Positions 9,213 to 18,664 of a stretch of 64,000 nt of DNA are shown one piece after another. Numbering within the stretch: the stretch's first letter is position 1; the number at the start of each line of letters is the position of its first letter. The notes below the pieces were generated by a model. The model saw nothing but the letters and a program-made list of their open reading frames with translations. It ran no database searches and was not told the origin of the DNA. Position numbers and translations under genes: made by a program. Location: the NCBI RefSeq assembly GCF_900103805.1, contig NZ_FNIB01000001.1:310001-374000 (forward strand). Direction: 5' to 3'. The stretch comes from Cryobacterium flavum. Its GTDB lineage: Bacteria; Actinomycetota; Actinomycetes; Actinomycetales; Microbacteriaceae.

Positions 9213-10174
9213 TGCTGCACGCGCCTCGTCGGAGCCCAGCGGTGCTGCTTGCTCTGCTCAGTGCTGGACTACTGGGTGTATTTCTGAGCGGCTGCACCGC
9301 CGGGGCTTCCGTCCCGCCGTTCGGTGTCACGCCGACGGTCAGCGTCACCAATGCTGAAAACGGGTCCGAGATCGGCAACGGTCGCCCGACCGTGTCCTTT
9401 GACGGCCCCCTGGTGCAGCGCCGCGTGGTGCTCGCCGTTGAAGCGGATGCTGACCTGCCCGCGTTGCGCGCGCGGCTGGAGCAACGGGCATCCGCTTCGC
9501 ATCTCGCGCTGACCGACATCTCGCCCGACGTATTGCCGGCCGGGGTGCTCGAACAGGGCGTGCCCCAGCTGACCGTACTGCTGTCGGCAGGCGCCACCAG
9601 GGATGAGGCGCGAGCGTTGCTCGCGAGCGATGGACCGGAGTCGATCGATTCGTACTTCGTGCTCAGTGTGCTCGTGCACGACCTGCGTTTCGTCGTGGAC
9701 TCGGCCGACCCGACCGCCCTGGCCGATGCAGTCGCACGGGAAGGCATCCTCTCGGATGATCTCGGCAACTATGGCAGTGCGATCGGTGCCAACACACTGG
9801 AGGTCAGCTACCTTGGAGCGCTGCTCGGCGATGACGTGGTGGCCGACGTACGCGGCGGCATGGCCCGCAGTGCCGGAATCACCGCCGATCAGGTGCGCGT
9901 TGCGGCCGGAACGCCGGGTGGAGCCGGCGTGGATATGGCCGCCGAGCCCGAGCCGGCCGCGGTTGTCATTGCCGACAGCGATGCGAGCCACGGGCACGAT
10001 GGCAGCGTGTCCGCGACAGCCGCGACCTCGCCGGGCCCGGCCGTGAACGCCTGGAGCGTCTACGGCATCGGTCTCACCGTGCTGCTGATCGGGTCCGTCG
10101 GCATCATGATCTGGACGGGTCGGCGCCGGTCGGCGGCTAGCGAGATCGAACCGGAGCCACGCGATCGAGAGTAG
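9212..10174 (+). CDS. Lipoprotein with C-terminal membrane anchor, unknown function
   Basis: 320 residues, translationally coupled to the multicopper oxidase (TGATG overlap). Residues 1-28 form a lipoprotein signal ending in the lipobox LSGC. The extracellular part has two alpha/beta-like segments with the repeated wording RRVVLAVEADADLPALRARL and LRFVVDSADPTALADAVARE, suggesting an internal duplication. A stretch near 258-266 (SDASHGHDG) has clustered His/Asp that could bind a metal. A transmembrane helix at about 284-304 is followed by an Arg-rich cytoplasmic end. I do not recognise the family. The coupling suggests an accessory role for the oxidase, such as copper delivery or surface tethering, which is inference. 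Its 3' end overlaps the convergent kinase gene by 38 bp. Confidence 0.75.
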   Translation: MLHAPRRSPAVLLALLSAGLLGVFLSGCTAGASVPPFGVTPTVSVTNAENGSEIGNGRPTVSFDGPLVQRRVVLAVEADADLPALRARLEQRASASHLALTDISPDVLPAGVLEQGVPQLTVLLSAGATRDEARALLASDGPESIDSYFVLSVLVHDLRFVVDSADPTALADAVAREGILSDDLGNYGSAIGANTLEVSYLGALLGDDVVADVRGGMARSAGITADQVRVAAGTPGGAGVDMAAEPEPAAVVIADSDASHGHDGSVSATAATSPGPAVNAWSVYGIGLTVLLIGSVGIMIWTGRRRSAASEIEPEPRDRE

Positions 10175-11492
10175 CCATGACGGAGGTGCCACCGCCCATC
10201 CATGAGCGTACCTCAAGGGAGCCCCCGGCAACGTGAATGGTGTCGCGCATGATGCGCAGGCCCAGATGGTTGTCGGGGGCACCCCCGTTCAAATCGAACC
10301 CGCAGCCGTTGTCGTGAATGAGCAAAATGGTGCGGTCGTCGTCTTGCATGAGGGTGAGCTCGAGAACACCGGCCTTGGCGTGCTTCACCGTGTTGGCGAG
10401 CACCTCGCGGGCGACCCGGTAGAACATGGCGGCACGGTCGCGATCGAGGTCGCAGTTGGCCGGTACGTGAAGTTTGACCTCGATCCCCTGCTCGAGCAGC
10501 GGAGCGGTGAGGCGTGTGAGGGCGGCCGGCAGCCCGAGCTCTTCGAGGTCGGGTGGGTACAGCTCGGTGGTCATCGCCCGTAGCGTGCGCACGTTCTTCT
10601 GCAGGATGGCTTTGGCCTGGCCGAACAGTGCCCGGTTCTCCGGTGCGGAGTGCCGTTCCTCGGCTTCGAGGGCATAGGACAGCCCGGCAAGGTCTTGAAT
10701 GACTTCGTCGTGCAGGTCGCGCGCAATGCGCTGGCGCTCCAGGTCGGAGGCATCGATAGCGTGTTGCAGCAGCTTGCGCTTGATGGACTGGTGATTTTGG
10801 ATGCGCCGGGCCAGCTGCACGGCCGGTATGAGTTGCGCCAGCTGCAGAGCTCCGAGCGACAGCAGGAAGGCCGGGATAAGGCCGAGAAGTACGGTGTCTT
10901 GCTCATGGCGCAGGGCATCGTCGTTGAAGTAGGCCTCGAGGATGAACGCGTTGCCGTTGCTCGCGATGGAGCGCACGTAGACTTCGACAAGTTCACCCGA
11001 ATCGGTTTCATACAGGTCGTCGGGGGCTGTTTGCGTCTCGAGGGTGGCGCGGCCCTGGCCGCCGGCCAGTAGCTCCGGTGCCCAATTGGGGAGGGCAAAA
11101 TTTTGGCCGACGAGCAGGGGCAGATCGGAGTAGACGATTTTTCCGTTGGCGTCCCAGACCTTGATGCGCACGAGCGACCCATCGGCGAGGCGGGGGGCCA
11201 ACCGCTCGTCGAGGCGCCGAGTGGATCCCGGATCGCCGGCCACGACGCCGTCAGTGATCAGCGGACCGAGCGAGTAGTCAGCCAGCCGCTGGGTGTGCAA
11301 CACCGCGTTGGCCATGGCGTTGGCCTCGGACTGCGCGCGCACCCAGAGGGCGACCGGCACGGCGACCAGCACCAGGGCAACGAGTCCCATGAGCAGAAAA
11401 CGCTGCACCGCAGCGCGCACCTCGGAGCGTTCGGCGGCCTGATGCTCGTCGTGCCGGTTTTGGAACGACGAGCCCGGCCGCCTTCTAGACAT
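10137..11492 (-). CDS. NarL-family sensor histidine kinase
   Basis: 451 residues. Two transmembrane helices (~32-52 and ~201-225) bracket an extracellular sensor of about 150 residues. The HisKA_3 phosphoacceptor motif IARDLHDEV has His261. A HATPase_c domain follows with REVLANTVKHAK and HDNGCGFDL. The start at 11492 was chosen because it overlaps the last codons of the response regulator by 8 nt, typical of coupled pairs. The sensor domain faces outside and the convergent neighbour is an exported oxidase operon, so the pair may sense a redox or metal cue and control that operon, which is inference. Confidence 0.9.
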   Translation of the reverse strand: MSRRRPGSSFQNRHDEHQAAERSEVRAAVQRFLLMGLVALVLVAVPVALWVRAQSEANAMANAVLHTQRLADYSLGPLITDGVVAGDPGSTRRLDERLAPRLADGSLVRIKVWDANGKIVYSDLPLLVGQNFALPNWAPELLAGGQGRATLETQTAPDDLYETDSGELVEVYVRSIASNGNAFILEAYFNDDALRHEQDTVLLGLIPAFLLSLGALQLAQLIPAVQLARRIQNHQSIKRKLLQHAIDASDLERQRIARDLHDEVIQDLAGLSYALEAEERHSAPENRALFGQAKAILQKNVRTLRAMTTELYPPDLEELGLPAALTRLTAPLLEQGIEVKLHVPANCDLDRDRAAMFYRVAREVLANTVKHAKAGVLELTLMQDDDRTILLIHDNGCGFDLNGGAPDNHLGLRIMRDTIHVAGGSLEVRSWMGGGTSVMATLDRVAPVRSR

Positions 11493-12228
11493 GCTGCGCC
11501 GGCACCAGACCGAGTCGGGTGGCAATCACGACGGCCTCGAGCTGCGAGTGCGCGCCGAGCTTGCCGAGGATGGCTTTGACGTAGCCGCGGCAGGTGTTCT
11601 CGGAAATTCCGAGAACCCTCGCGTTGGCCCGCACGTCGGAGCCCTCGCCCATCAGTCGAAGCACGGCGAGCTCACGCTTGGTCAGCTCGGGAAAGGGGAC
11701 CTCTTCGCTGCGCTGCCGCCGCCGGGCACTCAATAGGCTAACGAGGGACGGATGCACGAGGAAACCGCCGATGCGCGCGTGCCGCAGGGTGTCGAGCACC
11801 GTCGCGAGGGAGCCGTCTTTGGGTAGGAACGCGCAGACCCCGATCGCGGCGGCCTGCTCGAGAGCCTCGAGGGCCGGGTCGCCGGTGAGGATGACAATTC
11901 GGGTATGAGGAGCGCGGGCGAGGATGGCTGTGGCCGCGACGAGACCGCTGCCGTCGGGTAGGTGGTAGTCCATGACCACGACGTCGGGGACCAATTCCTG
12001 GCAGGCGGCGATGCCGGTGGCCACGCTGTTAGCCCAGCCGACGCTGCACAAATCGGGTTCGCGGTTCAGGGAACCGGTGAGCAGTTCAGCGAAGGTGGTG
12101 TGGTCGTCGACGATGAGAATACGAATTTGCCCCATCGGGGTTGTGTCGACCGTGACGGAGCCGGGTAGTGACGCGGTCGCGCTGGTCCCCTGCACGCTGG
12201 GTTCGATCGGGTACATCTGCGCGCTCAT
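11485..12228 (-). CDS. NarL/FixJ-family response regulator
   Basis: 247 residues. An unusual 31-residue N-terminal extension precedes the receiver domain (RILIVDDH; phosphoacceptor Asp87 in VVVMDYHLPDGSG; Lys of the FLPKDGS motif). A LuxR-type HTH (TKRELAVLRLMGEG ... ISENTCRGYVKAILGKL) occupies about 178-240. A GAGAGG site lies 9 nt before the ATG at 12228. An internal ATG (residue 32, MGQIRILIVDD) would remove the extension. It is the cognate partner of the overlapping kinase gene. Confidence 0.92.
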   Translation of the reverse strand: MSAQMYPIEPSVQGTSATASLPGSVTVDTTPMGQIRILIVDDHTTFAELLTGSLNREPDLCSVGWANSVATGIAACQELVPDVVVMDYHLPDGSGLVAATAILARAPHTRIVILTGDPALEALEQAAAIGVCAFLPKDGSLATVLDTLRHARIGGFLVHPSLVSLLSARRRQRSEEVPFPELTKRELAVLRLMGEGSDVRANARVLGISENTCRGYVKAILGKLGAHSQLEAVVIATRLGLVPAQHV

Positions 12229-12272
12229 CTGCGGGGACCTCTCTGCCCGATACTAAGCCTCGATGCTGCCGG

Positions 12273-12285
12273 AGCACACTGTGCT
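12273..12285. promoter_or_regulatory. Candidate operator upstream of the two-component genes
   Basis: AGCACACTGTGCT is a perfect 6-1-6 inverted repeat 45-57 bp upstream of the response-regulator start, flanked by further partly matching arms (CCGGA ... TCCGG). Position and size fit an autoregulatory NarL-type site; no experimental basis. Confidence 0.35.
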
Positions 12286-12380
12286 GTTCCGGTTGGCGAG
12301 ACCATTATCAGGACAACCCGAGTTTTTGTCGAGTCCTGTCTCTTTGGCCCCCCATGTGGTACGAGGCCGACGGGGCCGGC

Positions 12381-13370
12381 TCAGGCACGAGTGACGGCGC
12401 GTCGCAGAAATGACGTGACAACATCAGTAGCCTCCCGGAGGGAATCCGCGACCGGCTCTGGTCGCGAAGAAGAAGTGGTGGCAGGGCGCCCAGGCTCGCT
12501 CGTCGGCGGCGGGCGAAGCTGGTCGTGCAGCATGAGCAGCGCGGACAGCACGTCGGCCAGGTCGCCGTCGCCGTCAGCCGTAGCGTGCAGCAGGCGAAGC
12601 TGGGCAGCGTGCAGAATCGGGCCGGGAGCGCAGCCCAACTCGTTCTGCATCGAGCGGCGACACCGGTCGTAGGCTTGCAGGCCCTCGGCGTGGCGCCCGC
12701 TGGTCTCCAATCCGAGAATGAGGGCCGTCCAGGCTCGTTCGTTCAACGGCTCGTCGGCCAGTGCGAGGTTCGCGAAATCGAGGGCGTCATCGATGCGGTG
12801 CAGGGCTGCAGCTGTTTCCGAAGCGAGAATGCGGGCGCTGGTGAGGCGGGCGGCGTGCAGATCGCGGGCTTCCATTGCCCAGGCCGGCAGAAGTTCGTCG
12901 CCGAGCAGCGGTGCGGCGGCGAGGTCCAGAGCGCGCAGCAACAGGGGATACGCGAGGCCGGGAATGGTCTTCTGCGCTCGCTTCAGCAGCACGTCGAACT
13001 GGTCAAGGTCGACGTCGACGAGTTCACGGTCCAACACGTAGCCGCCGGTCGTGGTCTGCAGCGGGCCAAATTTTCCCGCGCCGGGCTGCAGATGGCGACG
13101 GAGAACGCTGACGTAACTTTCCAGGGTGGGCAGGGCCTCGACCGGAGCGCTCGCGCCCCAGAGCAGTTCAATGAGGCGGTCTTTGGAGACCGGCAGCCCC
13201 AGGTGCACGAGCAGAATTTCGAGGATCTGGCGAGGCTTGGGCCCGCCCAGCTGATGGGCGTGCAGCACGGTCGATCCCCGTCGAACGCTGAGGTTTCCAA
13301 GTACGTGCACGCTCAAGTGGGCCATGGGTGTCGCGGTGGGCTGTTCTCGGGTGACGAATCCAGTTGTCAT
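12381..13370 (-). CDS. SARP/AfsR-type regulator (OmpR-like DNA-binding domain plus BTAD)
   Basis: 329 residues. An N-terminal winged-helix trans_reg_C domain (SVHVLGNLSVRRGS ... RQILEILLVHLG ... LIELLWG ... LESYVSVLRRHL) is followed by a bacterial transcriptional activation domain of TPR type (ALHRIDDALDFANLALADEP, AWTALILGLETSGRHAEGL, YDRCRRSMQNELGCAPGP). This is the SARP architecture, usually a pathway-specific activator. The start at 13370 is supported by a very good GGAGGT site 5 nt upstream. The C-terminal ~70 residues are Pro/Arg-rich and probably disordered. It lies next to the two-component pair and may form a second regulatory layer for the oxidase locus. Confidence 0.88.
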   Translation of the reverse strand: MTTGFVTREQPTATPMAHLSVHVLGNLSVRRGSTVLHAHQLGGPKPRQILEILLVHLGLPVSKDRLIELLWGASAPVEALPTLESYVSVLRRHLQPGAGKFGPLQTTTGGYVLDRELVDVDLDQFDVLLKRAQKTIPGLAYPLLLRALDLAAAPLLGDELLPAWAMEARDLHAARLTSARILASETAAALHRIDDALDFANLALADEPLNERAWTALILGLETSGRHAEGLQAYDRCRRSMQNELGCAPGPILHAAQLRLLHATADGDGDLADVLSALLMLHDQLRPPPTSEPGRPATTSSSRPEPVADSLREATDVVTSFLRRAVTRA

Positions 13371-13450
13371 GCTGACCTCCACTGTTGGAATGCAACCATG
13401 CTGCCCGCTTGCCGATAGGCGGGGGTAGCCGCGTGTGGAGTAGACATTTA

Positions 13451-13466
13451 CCCCCAATTTCGGGGG
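13451..13466 (-). terminator. Hairpin at the 3' side of the small membrane-protein gene
   Basis: CCCCC (13451-13455) pairs with GGGGG (13462-13466) across a 6-nt loop. On the minus strand it lies 7 nt after the membrane-protein stop and is followed by an A/T-rich run. It could also act as an operator for the SARP gene, whose start lies 80 bp further on. Confidence 0.5.
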
Positions 13467-13472
13467 ATATTC

Positions 13473-14060
13473 TCAGGGTGCGGTGTGGTGCCCCGTTCCG
13501 AGCGATAACCGCGCGCCCTGCGGGCCGTCCAGAACCAGGGCGATGGCCTGATTCGGGATCTCAAAGACCAGGGTTGCCAGAACGGATGTCCCGGCCGCCG
13601 CCTCCCGCTGGCTCAGGTCGACCCAGAGCGCGGTGGCATGGGATCCGACACCGGACAGGGAGTAGTCGGCGGCGTCGAAAGACAGACCGGCGGCATCCGC
13701 TGCGGTCAGTTCGAGCAGGATGCGCACGCGGTGAGCGCCGGGCTGCACAGCGCTGTCGAGCCGGTCGGCTGAGCCAGGCGGTACCCAGCCGTCGGATTCG
13801 AGCGGGATGACCGCGCTGATGCGGGCGAGCCCGCCGGGGACGGCGGTCGTGTCGCCAAACGCGGTGCTCGGCTTCGTGCCGGTGAGAAGCAGAGCACAGG
13901 CCAGCGCTGCCATCACGAGCCAGACGACGGCCAGCGGGATCAGAATCTTCCGGCGGCGCGGGGACAGGGCGCGGCGGGGCTGCGTCTGCCGAGTGGTTTC
14001 GGGATGCTTCGCGCCGTCGTCGAGGCGAACCAGACGCAGCGTCGCGTTTGTGGGAGTCAT
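13473..14060 (-). CDS. Single-pass membrane protein of unknown function
   Basis: 195 residues: a ~37-residue cytoplasmic basic N-terminus (RRALSPRRRK), one transmembrane helix (about 39-60, ILIPLAVVWLVMAALACALL), and an exported beta-rich domain with the elements AVIPLESDGWVPPG, HRVRILLELTAADA, LWVDLSQRE and LATLVFEIPNQ. Codon use is typical of the window. Family not recognised; the outside domain resembles small Ig-like accessory folds only in its strand pattern. It lies between the SARP gene and thiC, in the same direction as SARP. Confidence 0.7.
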   Translation of the reverse strand: MTPTNATLRLVRLDDGAKHPETTRQTQPRRALSPRRRKILIPLAVVWLVMAALACALLLTGTKPSTAFGDTTAVPGGLARISAVIPLESDGWVPPGSADRLDSAVQPGAHRVRILLELTAADAAGLSFDAADYSLSGVGSHATALWVDLSQREAAAGTSVLATLVFEIPNQAIALVLDGPQGARLSLGTGHHTAP

Positions 14061-14248
14061 GGCGGAATCTTGGTGCCGGCACCATGGGAAAACCCTGCTG
14101 GGGTGATTGGGTCACCGCTTAGCTACTGATGGTTTCCGGGCCGGGAACGGGTTGGACGTTGCAGTGGGGGTTAGTGGTGCGGCGGCGGGGCGGAGGCGAG
14201 AATGGCGAGAACCATGAGACGGAGTGTACCCAGGTGCGCGCCAGACCT

Positions 14249-14298
14249 GACCGGGCCCGGTCCCGGAAACTGGGCCCATATTCTAGGCCGGGCCCGGG
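14249..14298. repeat. GGGCCC-rich extragenic palindromic element, copy B
   Basis: The 355-bp gap 14061-14415 holds this element and no gene that I can support. It has a perfect 14-bp palindrome GACCGGGCCCGGTC (14249-14262), then TGGGCCCA (14271-14278), an AT-rich spacer TATTCTAG and GCCGGGCCCGGGAC. The order stem, AT-rich loop, stem matches copy A at 1709-1785. Confidence 0.65.
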
Positions 14299-14415
14299 AC
14301 TCACGGATTGGTGTCCATCGTCAAACTGTGCGTGCCGGCCGATCGCGCTGGCCCGCACGCACAATTCGGCCAGCGCGCCGGCGCGTGCCGCTGGCCGCGC
14401 CATCAGCTTCCGCGA

Positions 14416-16182
<1,767 letters not shown>

Positions 16183-16267
16183 GTGTGTCTTCTGACTCCT
16201 TCACCCTAGCGTGAGTCCTGTCCATGCTCGCGGCGGCCGGCGTGCTGGCGGCGCGCCGGGCATCCGT

Positions 16268-17095
16268 TCAGCGGGCGAGGGAGGCGAGTTCGGCGCGGGT
16301 CGAGGCGCCGACCTTGCGCAGCAGGTTGGCCACGTGGAACTTCACGGTGTTCTCGCTGATGGTCAGCGCCTCGGCAATCGCCTTGTTGCGCGCGCCCGAC
16401 GCCACAAGCTCGAGCACGCCGCGCTCGCGCGGGCTGAGGCCCCAGGCTGCCGCCGCCGAAACGGATGCCGTGGGCGCGTCGAGCGGCAGCGACACCGCCA
16501 TCTCCGACCCCCAGCCGGCGGTCGCCTCGACACCCAGCGTTCCGCTGAGCGCCACGACGCGGGCGGCCAGCTGGCGAACGCTCGGAACCTCGGCGTCGAG
16601 GTCGCCCGGCCCGTCGTCGCGAATGCGAATCAGCAGGTTGCTGCCGTCGCAGTCCCACTGAACGCGCACCCGCGCGACCCCGGTCTGCTCGACCAGGGCG
16701 AGCACGGCGCCGCGCACGATGGCCCTGGCCTCGTGGGCGACTTCGCCGGGCAGTGCGCGGCCGTTGACCGGCGGCTCGATGAACTGCACGTCGAGGTCGC
16801 CGAAGCGCACCAGCGGGCGCAGGTCATTTTTGAGACGTTCGAAGGCGCGGGCAACAGGTTCTTCGGTGAGGCTCCGGTCGAGGTCGCTCACCGCGCGCAG
16901 GGCGACCATCGCCGCGGCGGCGAGTTCGGTGGCCTTCTGGCGGGCAGCGGTGTCACTCGTGCTGCTCGAGCGCAGCACGGCGAGCAGGGATTCCAGCGTG
17001 GTCGCGTGCGTGTCGGTGAGGTCGGCGATGAGCTTGGAGCGTTCGGCGGCCATGCTGCGCGCGGTCTGCACGGGTGAATCGGCGAGGAAGGTCAT
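16268..17095 (-). CDS. LuxR-type regulator with degenerate histidine-kinase core
   Basis: 275 residues. The N-terminal helix ERSKLIADLTDTHATTLESL aligns with the HisKA_3 dimerisation helix, but the phosphoacceptor His of LHD is replaced by Thr27 (LTD). Residues ~95-205 look like a HATPase_c fold (IRIRDDGPGD, SEMAVSLPL). Residues ~217-272 form a LuxR HTH (LSPRERGVLELVASGARNKA ... ENTVKFHVANLLRKVGAS). The kinase-like core is therefore fused directly to the DNA-binding domain without a receiver domain. Divergence from hxlB, with direct repeats between the genes, suggests that it controls the formaldehyde genes. Confidence 0.85.
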   Translation of the reverse strand: MTFLADSPVQTARSMAAERSKLIADLTDTHATTLESLLAVLRSSSTSDTAARQKATELAAAAMVALRAVSDLDRSLTEEPVARAFERLKNDLRPLVRFGDLDVQFIEPPVNGRALPGEVAHEARAIVRGAVLALVEQTGVARVRVQWDCDGSNLLIRIRDDGPGDLDAEVPSVRQLAARVVALSGTLGVEATAGWGSEMAVSLPLDAPTASVSAAAAWGLSPRERGVLELVASGARNKAIAEALTISENTVKFHVANLLRKVGASTRAELASLAR

Positions 17096-17138
17096 GCGAA
17101 TAGCCTATCCGAACCGTCCGTGGAGCCTGCCCGGAGCA

Positions 17139-17169
17139 ATTCGTTTGGGTAGTAAAACCATTCGTTTGG
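17139..17169. promoter_or_regulatory. Direct-repeat candidate operator in the hxlB/LuxR divergent region
   Basis: ATTCGTTTGG occurs at 17139-17148 and again at 17160-17169, spaced 21 bp (two helical turns). It lies between the divergent LuxR-type gene (start 17095) and hxlB (start 17209), a natural binding site for the LuxR-type protein. Confidence 0.5.
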
Positions 17170-17208
17170 CGGGCCGCACGCCCGCTCGAAGGAGTGGAGT
17201 ATTGACCT

Positions 17209-17796
17209 ATGACCGAAACGACAACCACCCCCACCACAGCGGATGCCCTCGGTCTCATTTTCGCCGAGAATGGCCGCGTCGTGGACGCGCTGCGGGCGGC
17301 ATCCGCTTCTGTGGTGCTGGATGACGCGGCGAGCCTGCTCGCTGTGGCACCGCGGGTGTTCGTGCTGGGAGCCGGCCGTTCCGGGCTGGCGTTGAAGATG
17401 ACCGCGATGCGGCTCATGCACCTGGGCCTTGACGTGCACGTGGTCGGCGAGGTAACCAGCCCGGCGATTGCGCAGGGCGACCTGCTGCTGGTGGCGAGTG
17501 GATCCGGAACGACGGGCGCCATCGTGCGCGCCGCCGAGACGGCTCACGGTGTGGGTGCGAACATTCTCGCGCTGACGACGGCGCCGGAGTCGCCGCTCGG
17601 GCACCTCGCCGCGGTGACCGTGGTCATCCCCGCGGCCGCCAAGCAGGACCACGCCGGGCAGGTGTCGGCGCAGTACTCGGGCGGGCTGTTCGAACAGTCC
17701 GTGCTGCTGGTGGGCGACGCCCTATTCCACACGCTCTGGCAGCGAAGCGGTGCGACGGCCGCCGAGCTCTGGCCGCGTCACGCCAACCTCGAGTAA
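17209..17796 (+). CDS. hxlB: 6-phospho-3-hexuloisomerase
   Basis: 195 residues, one SIS sugar-isomerase domain: VFVLGAGRSGLALKMTAMRL and LLLVASGSGTTGAIVRAAE, ending in the C-terminal signature QYSGGLFEQSVLLVGDALFH. The enzyme converts 3-hexulose 6-phosphate into fructose 6-phosphate, the second step of ribulose-monophosphate formaldehyde fixation. The partner hxlA follows 70 bp later. Finding both implies formaldehyde assimilation or detoxification. Confidence 0.95.
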   Translation: MTETTTTPTTADALGLIFAENGRVVDALRAASASVVLDDAASLLAVAPRVFVLGAGRSGLALKMTAMRLMHLGLDVHVVGEVTSPAIAQGDLLLVASGSGTTGAIVRAAETAHGVGANILALTTAPESPLGHLAAVTVVIPAAAKQDHAGQVSAQYSGGLFEQSVLLVGDALFHTLWQRSGATAAELWPRHANLE

Positions 17797-17807
17797 CAAA
17801 CCGGATA

Positions 17808-17824
17808 GGGCCCAGGCCCCGTCC
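17808..17824. repeat. GGGCCCAGG repeat, short copy C
   Basis: The 17-mer GGGCCCAGGCCCCGTCC lies in the 70-bp gap between hxlB and hxlA and is identical to 1714-1730. It may weaken read-through from hxlB to hxlA. Confidence 0.6.
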
Positions 17825-17866
17825 CGAAAACCACAGACCGCTTACCCCAATAGAAAGTAGAACCCC

Positions 17867-18490
17867 ATGAAGCTTCAGGTAGCAATGGACGTACTGACCA
17901 CCGACGCCGCGCTCGCGCTCGCCGCGCAGGTCGCCCCGCACGTCGACATCATCGAGCTCGGCACCCCGCTGATCAAGGCTGAGGGCCTGCGCGCCGTCAC
18001 CGCGATCAAGGCCGCGCACCCCGACAAGATCGTCTTCGCCGACCTCAAGACGATGGATGCCGGCGAGCTCGAAGCCGACATCGCCTTCGCCGCCGGCGCT
18101 GACCTCGTGACGGTGCTCGGCACGGCCGGAGACAGCACCATCATCGGAGCCGTCGCCGCCGCGACCAAGCACGGTAAGGGCATCGTCGTCGACCTGATCG
18201 GCGTTGCCGACAAGGTCACCCGCGCCCGCGAGGTCACCGCGCTCGGTGCCCAGTTCGTCGAAATGCACGCCGGACTCGACGAGCAGGCCGAGCCCGGATT
18301 CTCGCTCGCGAAGCTGCTCAACCAGGGCGAAACCGCCAAGGTTCCGTTCTCGCTGGCCGGTGGCGTGAGCCTGGCGACCATCGCCTCGGTGCAGCGCGCC
18401 GGGGCATCCGTTGCCGTCGCAGGCGGCGCCATCTACGGCGCCGATGACCCGGCCGCCGCCGCTGCCGCCCTGCGCGCCGCGATCATCTAG
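17867..18490 (+). CDS. hxlA: 3-hexulose-6-phosphate synthase
   Basis: 207 residues, full length for the OMP-decarboxylase-like TIM barrel: LQVAMDVLT, VDIIELGTPLIKAEG, IVFADLKTMDAGELEADIAF, FVEMHAGLDEQ and FSLAGGVSLATI. The enzyme condenses formaldehyde with ribulose 5-phosphate. It forms the RuMP pair with hxlB; a strong hairpin terminator follows the stop. Confidence 0.96.
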   Translation: MKLQVAMDVLTTDAALALAAQVAPHVDIIELGTPLIKAEGLRAVTAIKAAHPDKIVFADLKTMDAGELEADIAFAAGADLVTVLGTAGDSTIIGAVAAATKHGKGIVVDLIGVADKVTRAREVTALGAQFVEMHAGLDEQAEPGFSLAKLLNQGETAKVPFSLAGGVSLATIASVQRAGASVAVAGGAIYGADDPAAAAAALRAAII

Positions 18491-18505
18491 AGTCGCGTCT
18501 TCTCG

Positions 18506-18534
18506 GTGCCGTCCCGCTTCGCGCGGGGCGGCAC
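18506..18534 (+). terminator. Rho-independent-like terminator after hxlA
   Basis: GTGCCG/CGGCAC and CCCGC/GCGGG form an 11-bp stem with a matched one-nucleotide bulge on each side and a TTCGC loop, followed by TTTCGCG, 16 nt after the hxlA stop. Confidence 0.8.
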
Positions 18535-18664
18535 TTTCGCGTTAACGTCCCGGTCGCATCAAGCGGATGCACGCGCCACGCGCCGCCGTGCGGTGGGCGC
18601 CGCTAGGCTGGTGGCGCCCAGACCAGGTGGCGGCACCGTCGCCGCGAGAGGACGCGCATCCCGC

